From positions 26,581,119-26,645,118 of the forward strand of contig JAKSZT010053883.1 of assembly GCA_026826555.1 (NCBI GenBank): a stretch of 64,000 bases of DNA. The letters run 5' to 3'. Under the pieces are notes generated by a model. That model worked only from the letters and a program-made list of their open reading frames with translations, made no database searches and had not been told where the DNA came from. Of the stretch, positions 34,722 through 45,200 are shown piece by piece. How positions within the stretch are numbered: the stretch's first letter is position 1; each line of letters begins with the position of its first letter. Both the position numbers and the translations under genes were made by a program. The stretch comes from Tolypeutes matacus. Its lineage: Eukaryota > Chordata > Mammalia > Cingulata > Chlamyphoridae.

Positions 34722-35810
34722 CTCTTTTTTTTTCTTTGTTAGTCTAGTGGGGGTTGTGAATTTTATTGATCTTCTCAAAGAACCAGCATTTGGTTTTGTT
34801 GATTTTCTCTATTGCTTTTCTGTTCTCATTTTCATTTATTTCCGCTCTAGTCTTTATTATTTCTTTTCTTCTTTTTGCTTTGGGATTGGTTTGCTGTTCT
34901 TTTTCTAGTTTCTCAAGTTGTTCAGTTAAATCTTTGAGTTTAGCTCTTTCTTGTTTCTTAATATAGGCATTTAGGGCTATAAATTTCCCTCTCAAGACTG
35001 CCTTTGCTGTATCCCATAAGTTTTGATATGTTGTGTTCTCATTTTCATTTGTCTCAATATATTTACTGATTTCACTTGCAATTTCTTCTTTGACCCACTG
35101 AATATTTAGGAGTGTGTTGTTCAGTCTCCACACATTTGCAAATTTCCTTTTTTCCTGTCTGTTATTGATTTCTAGTTTCATTCCATTATGATCTGAGAAG
35201 GTGCTTTGTATAATTTCAATCTTTTTATATTTATTGAGAGCTGTATTGTGACTTAACATGTGGTCTATCCTGGAGAAAGATCCATGGGCACTTGAGAAGA
35301 ATGTATAACCCGCTGAGTTTGGATGCAGTGTTCTGTATATGTCTGTTAGGTCTAACTTGTTTATCATATTGTTCAAGTTCTCTGTTTCCTTGTTGATCTT
35401 CTGTCTAGTTGTTCTATCTAATGTTGTGAGAGGGGTGTTGAAGTCCCTGACGATTATTGTAGAAATGTCTATTTCTCCCTTCAGTTTTGCCAGAGTTTGT
35501 CTCATATATTTTGGGGCACCCTGGTTAGGTGCGTAGATATTTATGACTGTTATATCTTCCTGAAGGATCATCCTTTTATTAATATATAATGGTCTTCCAT
35601 ATCTCTTATCACTTTTTTGCATTTAAAGTCTGTTTTTTCTGATATTAGTATAGCTACCCCTGCTCTTTTCTGTTTACCTTTTGCATGGAGTATCTTTTTC
35701 CAACCTTTTACTTTCAGCCGGCTTGTATCCTTGTGTCTGAGATGAGTTTCTTGTAAGCAGCATATGGATGGCTCATGTTTTTTTATCCATTTTGTCAGCG
35801 TGTATCTTTT

Positions 35811-35990
35811 TTTTTTTTTTTAATATTTTATTTATTTATTCATTTATCCCCCCCTTGCTGCTTGTGCTCGCTGGGTCAGCTAACCACGCCGTGCGGGTGG
35901 GCTTGCCTTCACCTAGAGGCCCCGGGAACCGAACCCGGGGCCTCCCATATGGTAAACGGGAGCCCTACTGATTGAGCCACAGCCGCTTCC
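35811..35990 (-). mobile_element. Long DAS SINE in L1 ORF2 with target duplication
   Basis: Same type as at 34541. CAGCGTGTATCTTTT (35796-35810) and CAGCCTGTATCTTTT (35991-36005) flank it with one mismatch. The two SINEs are in the same orientation as their host L1. Confidence 0.94.
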
Positions 35991-36189
35991 CAGCCTGTAT
36001 CTTTTGATTGGGGAATTTAATCCATTCACATTCAATGATATTACTGAAAATGCACTATTTATTTCCTCCATTTCATTCTTTGGTTTTCATGTCATCTTAT
36101 TTTTGTCTTTCTTTTTACTCTTTTGGTTATCCTTTCTGCTTTTCTTTCTTCTATACTCTCCTCCAAGCCTCTCTCTCCTGTCTTTTTCT

Positions 36190-37141
36190 TTCAGGTTCTA
36201 AGGCTTCCTTTAATATTTCCTGCAAAGCTGGATTCTTTTTTGCAAACTCTCTTAGTTTCTGAATACTTGTTTATGAATACTTTATATTCACCTTCATATT
36301 TGAAGGACAGTTTTGCTGGGTAAAGAATTCTCGGCTGGCAGTTTTTCTCTTTCAGTTTCCTAATTGTATCATACCACTGTCTTCTCGCCTCCATGGTTTC
36401 TGAAGAGAAATCTGCACTAAGTCTTACTGGACGTCCTTTGTACGTGATCGTTTGCTTCTCTCTTGCTGCTCTGAGCATTTTCTCTTTATCTTTTACATTT
36501 GACATTCTGAATAATATGTGTCTTGGCGTAGGTCTATTTGGATTTATTCTTATTGGGGTACGGTGTGCTTCTTGGACATGAAAGTTCATTTCTTTCGTGA
36601 GAGTTGGGAAATTTTCAGCTATTATTTCCTCAAATACTCTTTCTGCCCCTTTTCCTTTCTCTTCTCCTTCTGGAACTCCAATGGCACGTATGTTCTTGCG
36701 TTTTGTGTTGTCATTCAACTCTCTGAGCCCCTGCTCAATTTTTTCCATTCTTTTCTCTCTCTGTTCTTTTCTCTCTTCAATTTTAGCTGTTCTGTCTTCA
36801 GTATCACTTATTCTTTCTTGTATCATTTAGAGTCTGCTGTTGTATGCTTCAAATGTATTTTCGACTTCACCTATTGTGTCTTTCATTCCCATGAACTCCG
36901 TTACTTTTCTGTTCATGATTTCAAATTCTTTACTTTCGCGCAATGACTTCTTGATGTCATTGATCTCTTTAACTATATTCTCTTTCATCTCATTAATTTG
37001 ATTTTGGAAATGTGTGCTCATCTCACTGATTAATTCTCTCAAATTCTGCATCTCTTCTGGGACTTTGCTGTATTCCTTTTCTTGGGCCATGTCTTCTATT
37101 TTCTTAGTATGACCCGTAATTTTTTGCTGGTGCTTAGGCAT
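36190..37141 (-). pseudogene. L1 ORF1 with one nonsense codon and a late frameshift
   Basis: ATG at 37141 (MPKHQQKITGHTKKIEDMAQ). Coiled coil with MSTHFQNQINEMKENIVKEI. A TAA at 36827-36829 interrupts the frame, which then reopens in the same frame (MIQERISDTEDRTAKIEERK) through NIRAIGVPEGEEKGKGAE, ILFRMSNVKDKEKMLRAARE and RILYPAKLSFKYEGEYKVF. The frame is lost near 36262 by a small rearrangement relative to the L1 at about 52190. Confidence 0.94.
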
Positions 37142-38275
37142 CTGGTTAGTTTGTATTTTACTTAGATGCTCTATCTCTTTCTCTTTTATGGAGTTTTAGT
37201 GGCAGGAGGCTGTGAGTTACCACAGCTCTTTGATTTTTGGCTCAACCTTGATTGTTAGGATTGTTCTGCTGGTTGCTCAAAACTGGGAACTGGACCCAGT
37301 AATTGGTTGTAGAGTCGTTTCCTAAGGCCTTGGGCAGGGAGGCTATAGAGGCCAGGAAAAAGCCTCTCCTACTTATTAATTTTCTTATGTGCACTTCCTT
37401 GGTCTGCCAGGAGATGGCGCTTGTTGGTGCTTTCAATTCAATGCCTGGTCGGAGCGTATTTGTTGTGACACAGACCAGATCAATGTGATAGAGCTTCCTG
37501 TCTGGGGGCTAGGAGCCCTGTGATTCAAACTTTCTGAGACAGTTCTCCAGACTGCTCTCGTACCGCCCCCCTTTTCCCAGCTAGGAAATATTTCCACTCC
37601 CTTTTGAATCCTCAACAATCAGTCCCTGTTAGTAGAGGATGAGATTGGGAGGTTTGTATATCTTTAGCCCCTTGCAGGCTCCAAGGCAAACAATGGCGCA
37701 GCCCCACCCAGCCTGGAAGCGCTCTAGGGACAGGGCAGACCAAACCTGGGAGTCCAAAGCAGGGTCAGCCCCAGGCTCTCTCTCCTCTCTCCCGTGGTGT
37801 CCTCAACAATTAGTCCAGGCTAGAAGAGAGGGAGGTTGAGAGGGTTGGATTTCTCCAGTCCTTCCTAGGCTCCCAGGACAAACCGCCATGTGGAAGGGTC
37901 CATGGGGCTCCGCAGCCCAAATTTACAGGTCAGAACCTGAGTCAGCCTAAGGCTGTGTCCCTCTCTCTCTCCCCTTTCCGGGAGTGGCAGATCCCTGAAG
38001 CCCCCTTTGTCTGTGGTCGCAGGCCCAGGGGCCCGAGAATTCTGAAGAGTGTGGGGGAGGGTGTGGCAGCAGCAGAAGCTGCTACTTGCAACTCACAGTT
38101 CTGTAGTCGCGATTTCCCTCTTCTGTCCCTCTCTCTTCTGGGTGGTGTGCAGCCTTCACCTGCTGACCTAAACCCTAGAAGATCTTTTTCGGGGCTGTTT
38201 CAGCTTGTCCTCTAGCTATTTTTCTGGAGAAGAGATTCCCGTGTCTTACTAGTCCGCCATCTTCCCGGAAGTCCA
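37142..38275 (-). promoter_or_regulatory. L1 5'UTR / internal promoter of the full-length copy
   Basis: 1.13 kb of non-coding sequence between the L1 5' end and ORF1, with CpG sites near 37550-37570 and 37900 and the terminal GAAGATGGCGGACTAGTAAG (antisense) at about 38250-38265. By analogy with other L1s it holds an internal pol II promoter; activity is not shown by sequence. Confidence 0.7.
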
Positions 38276-38472
38276 CCACCAAGAATTCTTTATCTGGCAA
38301 ATCTTTCCTTCAGAACTGAAGGTGAGTTTAAAGTCTTCACAGACAAACAAGAGTATGAGAAAGTATATTACCAAGAGGTCAGATTTACTATTTATACTAA
38401 AGGTCGCTGTCTGATTTTGTGATAATCAGGGTAGGCTAAGCATTCGCTATATTAGAAACCATGAATGTGTTC

Positions 38473-38501
38473 CCAGACCTAGTTTTTCTCCCTAGGTCTG
38501 G
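38473..38501. repeat. Perfect 10-bp inverted repeat
   Basis: CCAGACCTAG (38473-38482) and CTAGGTCTGG (38492-38501) with a 9-nt loop, inside the unrecognised 5' part of the 911-bp insertion. Confidence 0.9.
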
Positions 38502-38607
38502 TTTTTGGAATGCTGGTGATAAACTAAGCCTGATTTATTATATGACCATCCTGTATGGGAAAAACTGTAACTTTGAGTATCTTTGGTCAACCTTAAGAGA
38601 TATAGCA

Positions 38608-39085
38608 GGGGGACGGATGTGGCTCGGGTGGTTGGGCATCCATCTCCCCTATGGAGGGACCTGGGTTCAACCCCGGGACCTCCCAGTAAAAATGGAAAAC
38701 AGAAAAATATAGAAGGCACATGGGCCACCTGGCTCGGTGTGCAGGTGCGCCGCCAGGCCCCGCGAATGAGTGAGCCGTCAGGCCCCGCAAGCCACGCAGC
38801 AGCATGATGATGTAACAGGAGAGTGACACAAGGGAGAGCTAAGACAAGATGTGCCAAAAAACCAGGAACTAAGGTGTCTCAGGCAGTGGGATGTCTCTCT
38901 CCCTTATTGGAGGTTCTGAGGATAGAATACCAGTGAAGACAGTAGGAGAAGGATGAGAAGAGAGAGCAGGAAATGGACACAGAGTTGCCCAGTGAATGGA
39001 TACAGAAACAGCAATAACAGGGTGGGGTAAGGTGTAAAAATGAATAAAAGCAAATAAATAAATAAATAAATCCTTAAAAAAAATG
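38608..39085 (+). mobile_element. Compound DAS SINE (two tRNA-like units)
   Basis: Unit 1: GGGGGACGGATGTGGCTCGG, CCTATGGAGGGACCTGG, B-box GGTTCAACCCC, then a CpG-rich body (GTGCGCCGCCAGGCCCCGCG). Unit 2: AACTAAGGTGTCTCAGGCAG, TTATTGGAGG, degenerate B-box, then GGAAATGGACACAGAG body and AAATAAATAAATAAAT tail. Related in plan to 30256-30642. Confidence 0.75.
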
Positions 39086-39371
39086 TATAGGGGAGGAAGA
39101 TATGGACTATAGTTAGTAGTAATACTTTGACGATGCTTTTTCATGATGTTAACAAATGTTTCACAGCAATGCAGGGTGTTTGTGTGTATGTGTGGGAGGC
39201 CTGTATGATGTTATGCATGTTTGTTTTGTAAGTTCATGATGTTTGCTGAGCACTTATAATTTATGTATGTTCATGTATGAATGATACACTTCAATGAATT
39301 GTTTTTTAAAAAAATTATACTAAAGGGTGTGCTACAGCCTAAAATGGAGACAAGACAAGACAAGGGAGAGG

Positions 39372-39468
39372 GGAGTGGATGTAGCTCAGTGGTTGAGTGC
39401 CTGCTTCCCATGTACAAGGTTCTGGGTTCAATCCCTGGTACCTCCTTGAAAAAAAAAAAAAAAAAAGG
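39372..39468 (+). mobile_element. DAS SINE monomer
   Basis: GAGTGGATGTAGCTCAGTGG, CTTCCCATGTACAAGG, B-box GGGTTCAATCC, CCTCC and poly-A. Imperfect flanks CAAGGGAGAG and CAAGGGTGAG suggest its duplication. It resembles monomer 2 of the dimeric SINEs. Confidence 0.88.
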
Positions 39469-41400
39469 CAAGGGTGAGAGACTTGGAGAAGAATATATAA
39501 ATAAAGACTATAAGTAACAGTAACTAAAAGGGTTAAAAGACAGACAATAGTAAGTTATGACAATAGATAGCCCAGGGACAAAATGGACCAAGTAAGTAAT
39601 GTCTTTACACTAATAACATTGTATGCTAATGGACTATGTCAAAAGACATAGACTAACAGAATGGATTAAAAAAAATGAGTCATCTATTTGTCATCTACAA
39701 GAAACTCACCTTAGATGCAATGACACAATCAGCTGTCAGTGAAAGGTTGGAAAAAGATATTCCATGCAAATAGTAATAAAAAAAAAGATCTGGAGTAGCA
39801 ATACTAATATTGGACAAAATAAGTTTTAAATGTGAAATTGTTGTAAGAGAAGAAGAAGGTCACTATATATTAATAAAAGGGACAATCACCAAGAAGAAAT
39901 AAAAAATAATAAATATTTATACACCTAACCTAAGTGCCCCAAAATACAAGAGGCACACACTGGCAAAACTGAAGGTAGAAATAGACGTATCTACAATAAT
40001 AGTTGGAGACTTCAATACACTATGCTCAGCATTGGATAGAACATCTGGACAGAGGATAAGTAAGGAAACAGAGAGCTTGAATAATATGATAAAGAACTAG
40101 ACCTAACAGACATTTACAGAAATTACACCCCAAAACAGCAAGATATACATTCTTCTCAAGTGCTCATGGATCTTTCTCCAGGATAGACCGTATGTTGGGT
40201 CATAAGTCAGATCTCAATAAATTTAAACAGATTATAATTATACAACACACTTTCTCTGATCATAATGGAATAAAGCTGGAAATTAATAACAGGCAGAAAA
40301 AGGGAAATTCACAAATATATGATGATTAAACAATACATTCTTAAATAGTCAGTGGGTCAAAGAAGAAATTGCAAGTAAAATCAGTAAATATCTCAAGACA
40401 AGTGAAAAGGAAAACACAACATATCAAAACATGGGATACAGCAAAGACAGTGCTGAGAGGGAAATTGATAGCCCTCAATGCTTACATTAAAAAAGAAGAA
40501 AGAGCTGAAATGAAAGATCTAAATATACAGCTGGAGGAACTAGAAAAAACAGTAAACTATTCCCAAAGCAAGGAGAAGGAATGAAATAACAAAGGTCAGA
40601 GCAGAAATAAATGAAATTGAGAAAAAAAAAAATAGAGACACTTAACAAAACCAAAAGTTGGTTCTTTGAGAAGATCAACAAAATTGATTAAACGTTAACT
40701 AGACTAACAAAGACAAAAAGAGAGAAGATGCAAATAAATAAAATCAGAAACAAGAAGGGGGACATTACCACGGAACCCACAGAAATAAGAGTGATCATAA
40801 GAGGATACTACGAAAAACTGTACACCAAAAAACTAGATGACATTGATGAAATGGACTAATTCCTAGAAACACACAAACAACCCACACTGATCCTAGAAGA
40901 AATAGAAGACCTCAATAAACCAATCATAAGAAAAAGAAATTGAAATAGTCATCAAAAACCTGCTCAAAATGAAAAGTCCAAGACCAGAAGGCTTCACAGG
41001 TATTAGATCATTTAAAGAAGATCTAATACCAATCTTGCTCAACTATTCAAAAATTTTGAACAGGAATAGTTCAATTTCATAGAACCAAACTCATACTATG
41101 GAGCCAACATCACCCTATTACCAAAGCCAAATAAAGATATTATGAAAAAAGAAAATTACAGACCAATTTCTCTAATAAATATAGATGTAAAACTCCTCAA
41201 CAAAATACTTGCTAAGCAAATCCAAAAGCACATTTTAAGAATTATACACCATGATCAAGTGGGTTTTATACCAGGTATGCAAGGGTGGTCAACACTAGAA
41301 AATCAATCAGTATAATATACCACATTAATTGAAAAAGAAAATCAATTGATGCAGAAAAGGCATTTGAGAAAATTCAGCATCCGCTCTTGATAAAAACACT

Positions 41401-41904
41401 CCACAATTCCTAAAGAAGTTGAATATAGACTTACCACATGACCCTGCAATACCACTACTGGGTATATACCCAGAAGAACTGAGAGCAGTGACACGAACAG
41501 ACATCTGCACACCGATGTTCATAGCAACATTATTCACCATTGCCAAAAGTTGGAAACAACCCAGGTGTCCATCAACAGATGAATGGATAAACAAACTGTG
41601 GTCTATTCACACGATGGAATATTATGCAGCTGTAAGAAATGAAGTCATAAAGCATATGGCAACATGGATGAACCTGGAGGACATTATGTTGAGTGAAGCA
41701 AGCCAGACACAAAAGGACAAATGTGTATGAATGTGTTACTATGAACCAAATATATTGTGTAATGTTTGATTAAAAAAAAAAATTTATATGTATCTATTAC
41801 ATTTAATTGAGAAATGTATATATTTATTCATCTGTGTTTACTTTTTAGTTTTTAATTGTTTGTATTTTCAATTATTAAATGTACAAAATAAAGTTAAAAA
41901 ATGT

Positions 41905-41949
<45 letters not shown>

Positions 41950-41980
41950 GTCATCCAAAAAAACAAGCAAACAAACAAAC
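41401..41980 (+). mobile_element. 5'-truncated young L1 (3' end only)
   Basis: Starts abruptly in ORF2 C-terminal sequence ([20 protein letters not shown]) and runs through LEDIMLSEASQTQKDK and the 3'UTR. It carries the long 3' extension ending TGTACAAAATAAAG and a tail of about eleven AAAT repeats plus an AAAC-rich tract. AAACACT at 41394-41400 and 41981-41987 is the likely duplication. Confidence 0.9.
41905..41949. repeat. (AAAT)n microsatellite from an L1 tail
   Basis: About eleven AAAT units derived from the poly-A tail of the truncated L1; likely length-variable. Confidence 0.9.
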
Positions 41981-42047
41981 AAACACTTCAAAAGACAGGA
42001 ATAGAAGGAAACCTTCTCAACATGGTAAAACCCACAGCTAACATTCT

Positions 42048-42276
42048 TTTTTTTTTTTTTGAGGTACTGGGGTTGGGGATTGAATCCCAGACCTCATTTA
42101 TAGGAAGCCAGTGCTCAACCATTGCGCCACATCAGCTCCCCTAAGTTGGTTTTTGTTTGTTTGTTTGTTTGCTTGTAGTTTTGCTTTTTAGTTTTTTTAG
42201 GAGGCATCAGGGACTGAACCCAGGACCTCTCATGTAGGAAGCAGGCACTCGACTGCTTGAGCCACATCCACCCCCA
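42048..42276 (-). mobile_element. Dimeric DAS-type SINE with single target duplication
   Basis: CCACAGCTAACATTCT at 42032-42047 and again at 42277-42292 brackets two tRNA-like units in reverse orientation: unit 2 (about 42062-42140, GATTGAATCCC, CACATCAGCTCCCC), a linker of TTTG repeats (about 42140-42195), then unit 1 (about 42196-42276, GGACTGAACCCAGGACC, TTGAGCCACATCCACCCCC). One duplication around both units shows the dimer moved as a single element. Confidence 0.92.
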
Positions 42277-45200
42277 CCACAGCTAACATTCTATTCAACT
42301 GTGAAAGACTGAAAGCTTTCCTGCTGAGATTCAGAACAAGGCAAGGATGCACACTGTCACCACTGCTATTCAGTGTTGTGCTAGAACTTCTAGCTAGAGC
42401 AATTTGACAAGAAAAAGAAAAAAGGCACCCAAATAGGAAAGGAAAAAGTAAACCTTTCCCTATTCTCTGATGATATGATCCTATACCTAGAAAATCCCAA
42501 AAAATCCACAACAAAACTGTGAGCACTAATAGATGAGTTCAGCAAAGTAGCAGGATACAAGATTAATATGCAAAAATCAATAGCATTTCTATACACTGTT
42601 AACGAGCAAATTGAGGAGGAAGTAAAAAAAATACATTTACAAAAGCAACTAAAAGTATCAAATATTCAGGAATAAATATAACCAAGGACATAAAGGACCT
42701 GTATTCAGAAAACTACAAAATATTGCTAAAATAAACCAAAGAAGACCTAAATAAGTGGAAGGACATTTCGTGTTCATGGATTAGAAGATTAAATATCATT
42801 AAGACATCAATTCTACCCAAACTGATCCACAGATTTAACACAATACTGATAAAAATTCTAACACCTTTGTAGAATTGGAAAAGCCAATTATCAAATTTAT
42901 CTGGAAGGGTAAGAACCCCCGAATAGTCAAAAATATCTTTGAAAAGAATGAAGTTGGAGGACTCTCACTTCCTAATTTTTAAGCATATTACTTAGTCACA
43001 GTGGTAGAAACAGCATGATGCTGGCATAAAAATAGACTGATTGACCAATGGAATCAAACTGAGAGTTTGGAAATAGACCTTCACATCTATGGTCAAGTGA
43101 TTCTTGGCAATGCTGTCAAGTCCACCCACCTGGGTCAGAACTGTCTATTCAACAAATGGTGCTGGGAAAACTGGATATTTATATCTGAAAGAAAGAAAGA
43201 GGACCCCTGTCTCACACCTTATGCAAAAATGAACTCAAACTGGATCAAGGACCTAAATATGAAAGCTAGAAACATAAAACTCCTAGAAGAAAATGTAGCA
43301 AAACACCATCAAGAGCTTGTGGTAGGTAGTGGTTCTTGGCCCTTACACCAAAATCATGAGCAATGAAAGAAAAAAATAGGTAAATGGGACCTTCTCAAAA
43401 TTAAACACTTTTGTGCTTCAAACGACTGTTAAGAAGGTGAAAAGGCAGTCTACTCAATGGGAGAAAATTTTTGAAACCAAATTTCCGACAAGGGTTTGAT
43501 TTCTGTGTTTTATAAAGAGATCACACAACTCAACGACAAAAAGACCAGCAACCCAATTTAAAAATGGGCAAAGGACTTGAATAGACATTTTTCCAAAGAG
43601 CAAGTACAAATGTCCATAAAGCACATGAAAAGATGCTCGATATCACTAGCTATTAAGGAAATACAGATCAAAACTACAATGGGATATCATTTCATGCCTT
43701 ACAGAATGACTATTATTTAAAAAAAAAAAAACCCAGAAAATTACAAGTGCTGAAGAGGATGTGGAGAAATAGGAACACTTCTTCATTGTCAGTGGGAACA
43801 TAAAATGGTGCAGGCTCTGTGGAAGACAGTTTCACAGTTCCTCAGGAAGCTAAATATAAAACTGTTGTAATTGGGCAATCCTGCTACTAGGAACATATTC
43901 AGAAGAACTGAAAACAAGGACGTGAATAGATATTTGCGCAGTGATGTTCATAGTGGCATTATTCACAATTGCTAAAAGATGGAAACAACCTAAGTGCCCG
44001 TCAACTGGTGAATGGCTAAACAAAACGTGGAATATACATATAATGCAATACTCTTCACCTGTAAGAAAAAATGAAGTGGGGGAGCACATGACAACATTAT
44101 GTGCTAATATTGAGGATATTATGTTGAGTGAAATAAGCCAGACACAAAAGGACAAATATTGTATGGTCTCACTGATATGAGCTAAATATGATAAATAAAC
44201 TTATGGCGTTAAACCAGAGTATAGGTTAGTAGGAGACAGAATGTGGGTTGTGAAGGGGGAGCTGATACTGAATGTTTGCAGAATGTTTAATAACATCAAT
44301 TGTAAATACGTGGAAGTGGATAGAGGTGAAGGGAGCATAATGAGTATAACTAACACTGCTGATGTATAAATCTGATTGTGGCTGAAGGCATAGTCTAGGG
44401 AGGTTAATGTTAATTGAAGGATAGCTAGAGGATAATCTAGGGACTGTATAACAGAGTGATTTTGGTGGTAGATGAAGATTGTGGTTAATAATATAAATAC
44501 AAGAATGTTCCTCCATTATAAGGTGTTAAGGGTATGGTGATAAAAAAAGAACACCAGTCATATTGGATTAGGTTTCATCCTAATTCAGTTTAGCCTCGTA
44601 TTAACTAATCACATCTTCCAAGATCGTATTTCCAAATAGGTTCATACTCATGGGACTAGGGTTTAGGACTTGAACATATCTTTTTTGGAGGCACAATTCA
44701 TCCCATGACAGTGTGTAACCAATAGAATATGGTAGAAGTGATAGTATGTCACTTTCAAGTCTAGGTTATAAAAGATATTGTGGCTTCTGTGTCTCTCTTG
44801 GATCACTGACTCTGGGGAAAGCCAGCTGCCATGTCACAAGGACACACATATGGTAAGTACCATATGGAGAGGAACTGAGGCCTCTGGTCAACAGCCACAC
44901 GAATGAATTTGGAAGTGGATCCTCTAACCCTAAAGAAAGGTTTGAGATGACATCAACCCTAGATGACAGCTTGACTGCAACTTCATGAGAGACTGAGTTG
45001 GAACTACCCAGTTAAGCTGCTCCCTGATTCCTGACTGTCAGGAACTGAAATGATAAATGCTTGTAGTTTTAAGCCATTACATTTGGGGATACTTTCTTAT
45101 GCAGCAACAGATAACCAATGCACTACTCCATGATGTCTTGGGTCTTAGTTGGGAAGACTCAGGTGGCTAGGGGCTGGAATCACCTGGAGTCTTCCTCACT

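Larger units (their letters stand above)
31880..36071 (-). pseudogene. L1 ORF2 (endonuclease-RT) with three nonsense codons and two SINEs
   Basis: ATG at 36071. Endonuclease text is split by a SINE at 35811-35990, and the GDFN motif reads RDFN. A second SINE (34541-34721) separates endonuclease from RT. The RT part runs in one frame from 34526 with [17 protein letters not shown] and [10 protein letters not shown] (FADD at 33579-33590). In-frame stops at 33309-33311, 33240-33242 and 32022-32024 break an otherwise open frame. [18 protein letters not shown] near 32215-32310 is the C-terminal CX3CX7HX4C motif. Not functional as it stands. Confidence 0.95.
31661..38275 (-). mobile_element. Full-length young L1 with 12-bp target duplication
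   Basis: The 6615-bp insert has poly-T at its left edge, 3'UTR, ORF2 (about 31880-36071), ORF1 (about 36190-37141) and 5'UTR to 38275, ending in antisense GAAGATGGCGGACTAGTAAG. CCACCAAGAATT flanks it (31649-31660 and 38276-38287), splitting ORF1 of the older L1. Two DAS SINEs (34541-34721, 35811-35990) later inserted in ORF2; subtracting them gives about 6.2 kb. It is the best preserved L1 in the window, yet is disabled by stops. Confidence 0.96.
38404..39314 (+). mobile_element. 911-bp retro-insertion of uncertain source, containing a compound SINE
   Basis: TTATACTAAAGG at 38392-38403 and 39315-39326 brackets the insert exactly, and an A-run precedes the right copy. Removing the internal SINE (about 38608-39085) leaves about 430 bp. 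The 3' part (GGACTATAGTTAGTAGTAAT, GTAAGTTCATGATG) resembles an L1 3'UTR such as that near 11090. The first 205 bp are unrecognised and contain a 10-bp perfect hairpin at 38473-38501. Confidence 0.8.
30020..39340 (+). pseudogene. Older L1 ORF1 remnant in pieces
   Basis: Pieces: about 30050-30255 (ELRQLTNDV-like DLRQLTNDVHTNLLNQF coiled-coil start), 30643-30675, 30859-30950, 31140-31660 (FEMVEDRISELEDRASEL, ILRAAREKQCVTYKGASLRL, KNCPPRI), 38288-38403 and 39315-39340. They are in L1 ORF1p order with many stops. Insertions, not rearrangement, account for the 9-kb spread. Confidence 0.85.
39630..44180 (+). pseudogene. Older L1 ORF2 remnant
   Basis: Endonuclease region 39630-40170 (CATCTACAAGAAACTCACCT, GTTGGAGACTTCAATAC), linker with KxSWFFEKI-like text near 40660, RT region split by a truncated L1 (41401-41980) and a dimeric SINE (42048-42276). 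The RT catalytic motif at 42463-42474 reads F-S-D-D rather than F-A-D-D. The C-terminal region runs to about 44160 (SEISQTQKDKYCM). Numerous frameshifts. Confidence 0.88.
29283..44546 (+). mobile_element. Older L1 copy, host of several later insertions
   Basis: Probable 5'UTR remnant 29283-30020, ORF1 remnant from about 30020 through 39340, ORF2 remnant about 39630-44180 and 3'UTR to about 44546. Flanks AAAAACAGCAATCAT (29268-29282) and AAGAACACCAGTCAT (44547-44561) are a decayed duplication (12 of 15 match). It contains a full-length L1, a 911-bp retro-insertion, a truncated L1, a DNA-transposon-like insert and several SINEs. Without insertions it is roughly 5-6 kb. Confidence 0.82.
28984..44710 (-). 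mobile_element. MLT1/MaLR-type LTR (antisense), split by an L1
   Basis: Left piece 28984-29282 (TGTCTTGGTTTCCTAGGGCC, GAGTTCTGGAGGTTAGAAGT, CTTCACATGGTCTTCTGTGT) and right piece about 44548-44710 (CACCAGTCATATTGGATTAG, TTCATCCCATGACA) form one LTR in reverse orientation. GTCTG (28979-28983) and GTGTG (44711-44715) are its 5-bp duplication with one mismatch, confirming insertion into the MLT1 above. Confidence 0.82.
28889..45122 (+). mobile_element. MLT1-type LTR, split by 15.7 kb of later insertions
   Basis: The left piece 28889-28983 (TGTGGTAGGCAGCCTCC, TTTGGTCTG) and the right piece from 44716 to 45122 (TAACCAATAGAATATGG, AAGCCATTACATTTGGGG, AACCAATGCA) join into one MLT1 LTR. The outer flanks are CTGCT (28884-28888) and CTACT (45123-45127), a 5-bp duplication with one mismatch. 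The break lies inside the expected GTCTGTGTAACCAATAGAAT text. Confidence 0.8.

Noticed and set aside
41905..41949. CRISPR-like regular repeat
   Set aside because: A simple AAAT microsatellite from an L1 tail with no spacers.
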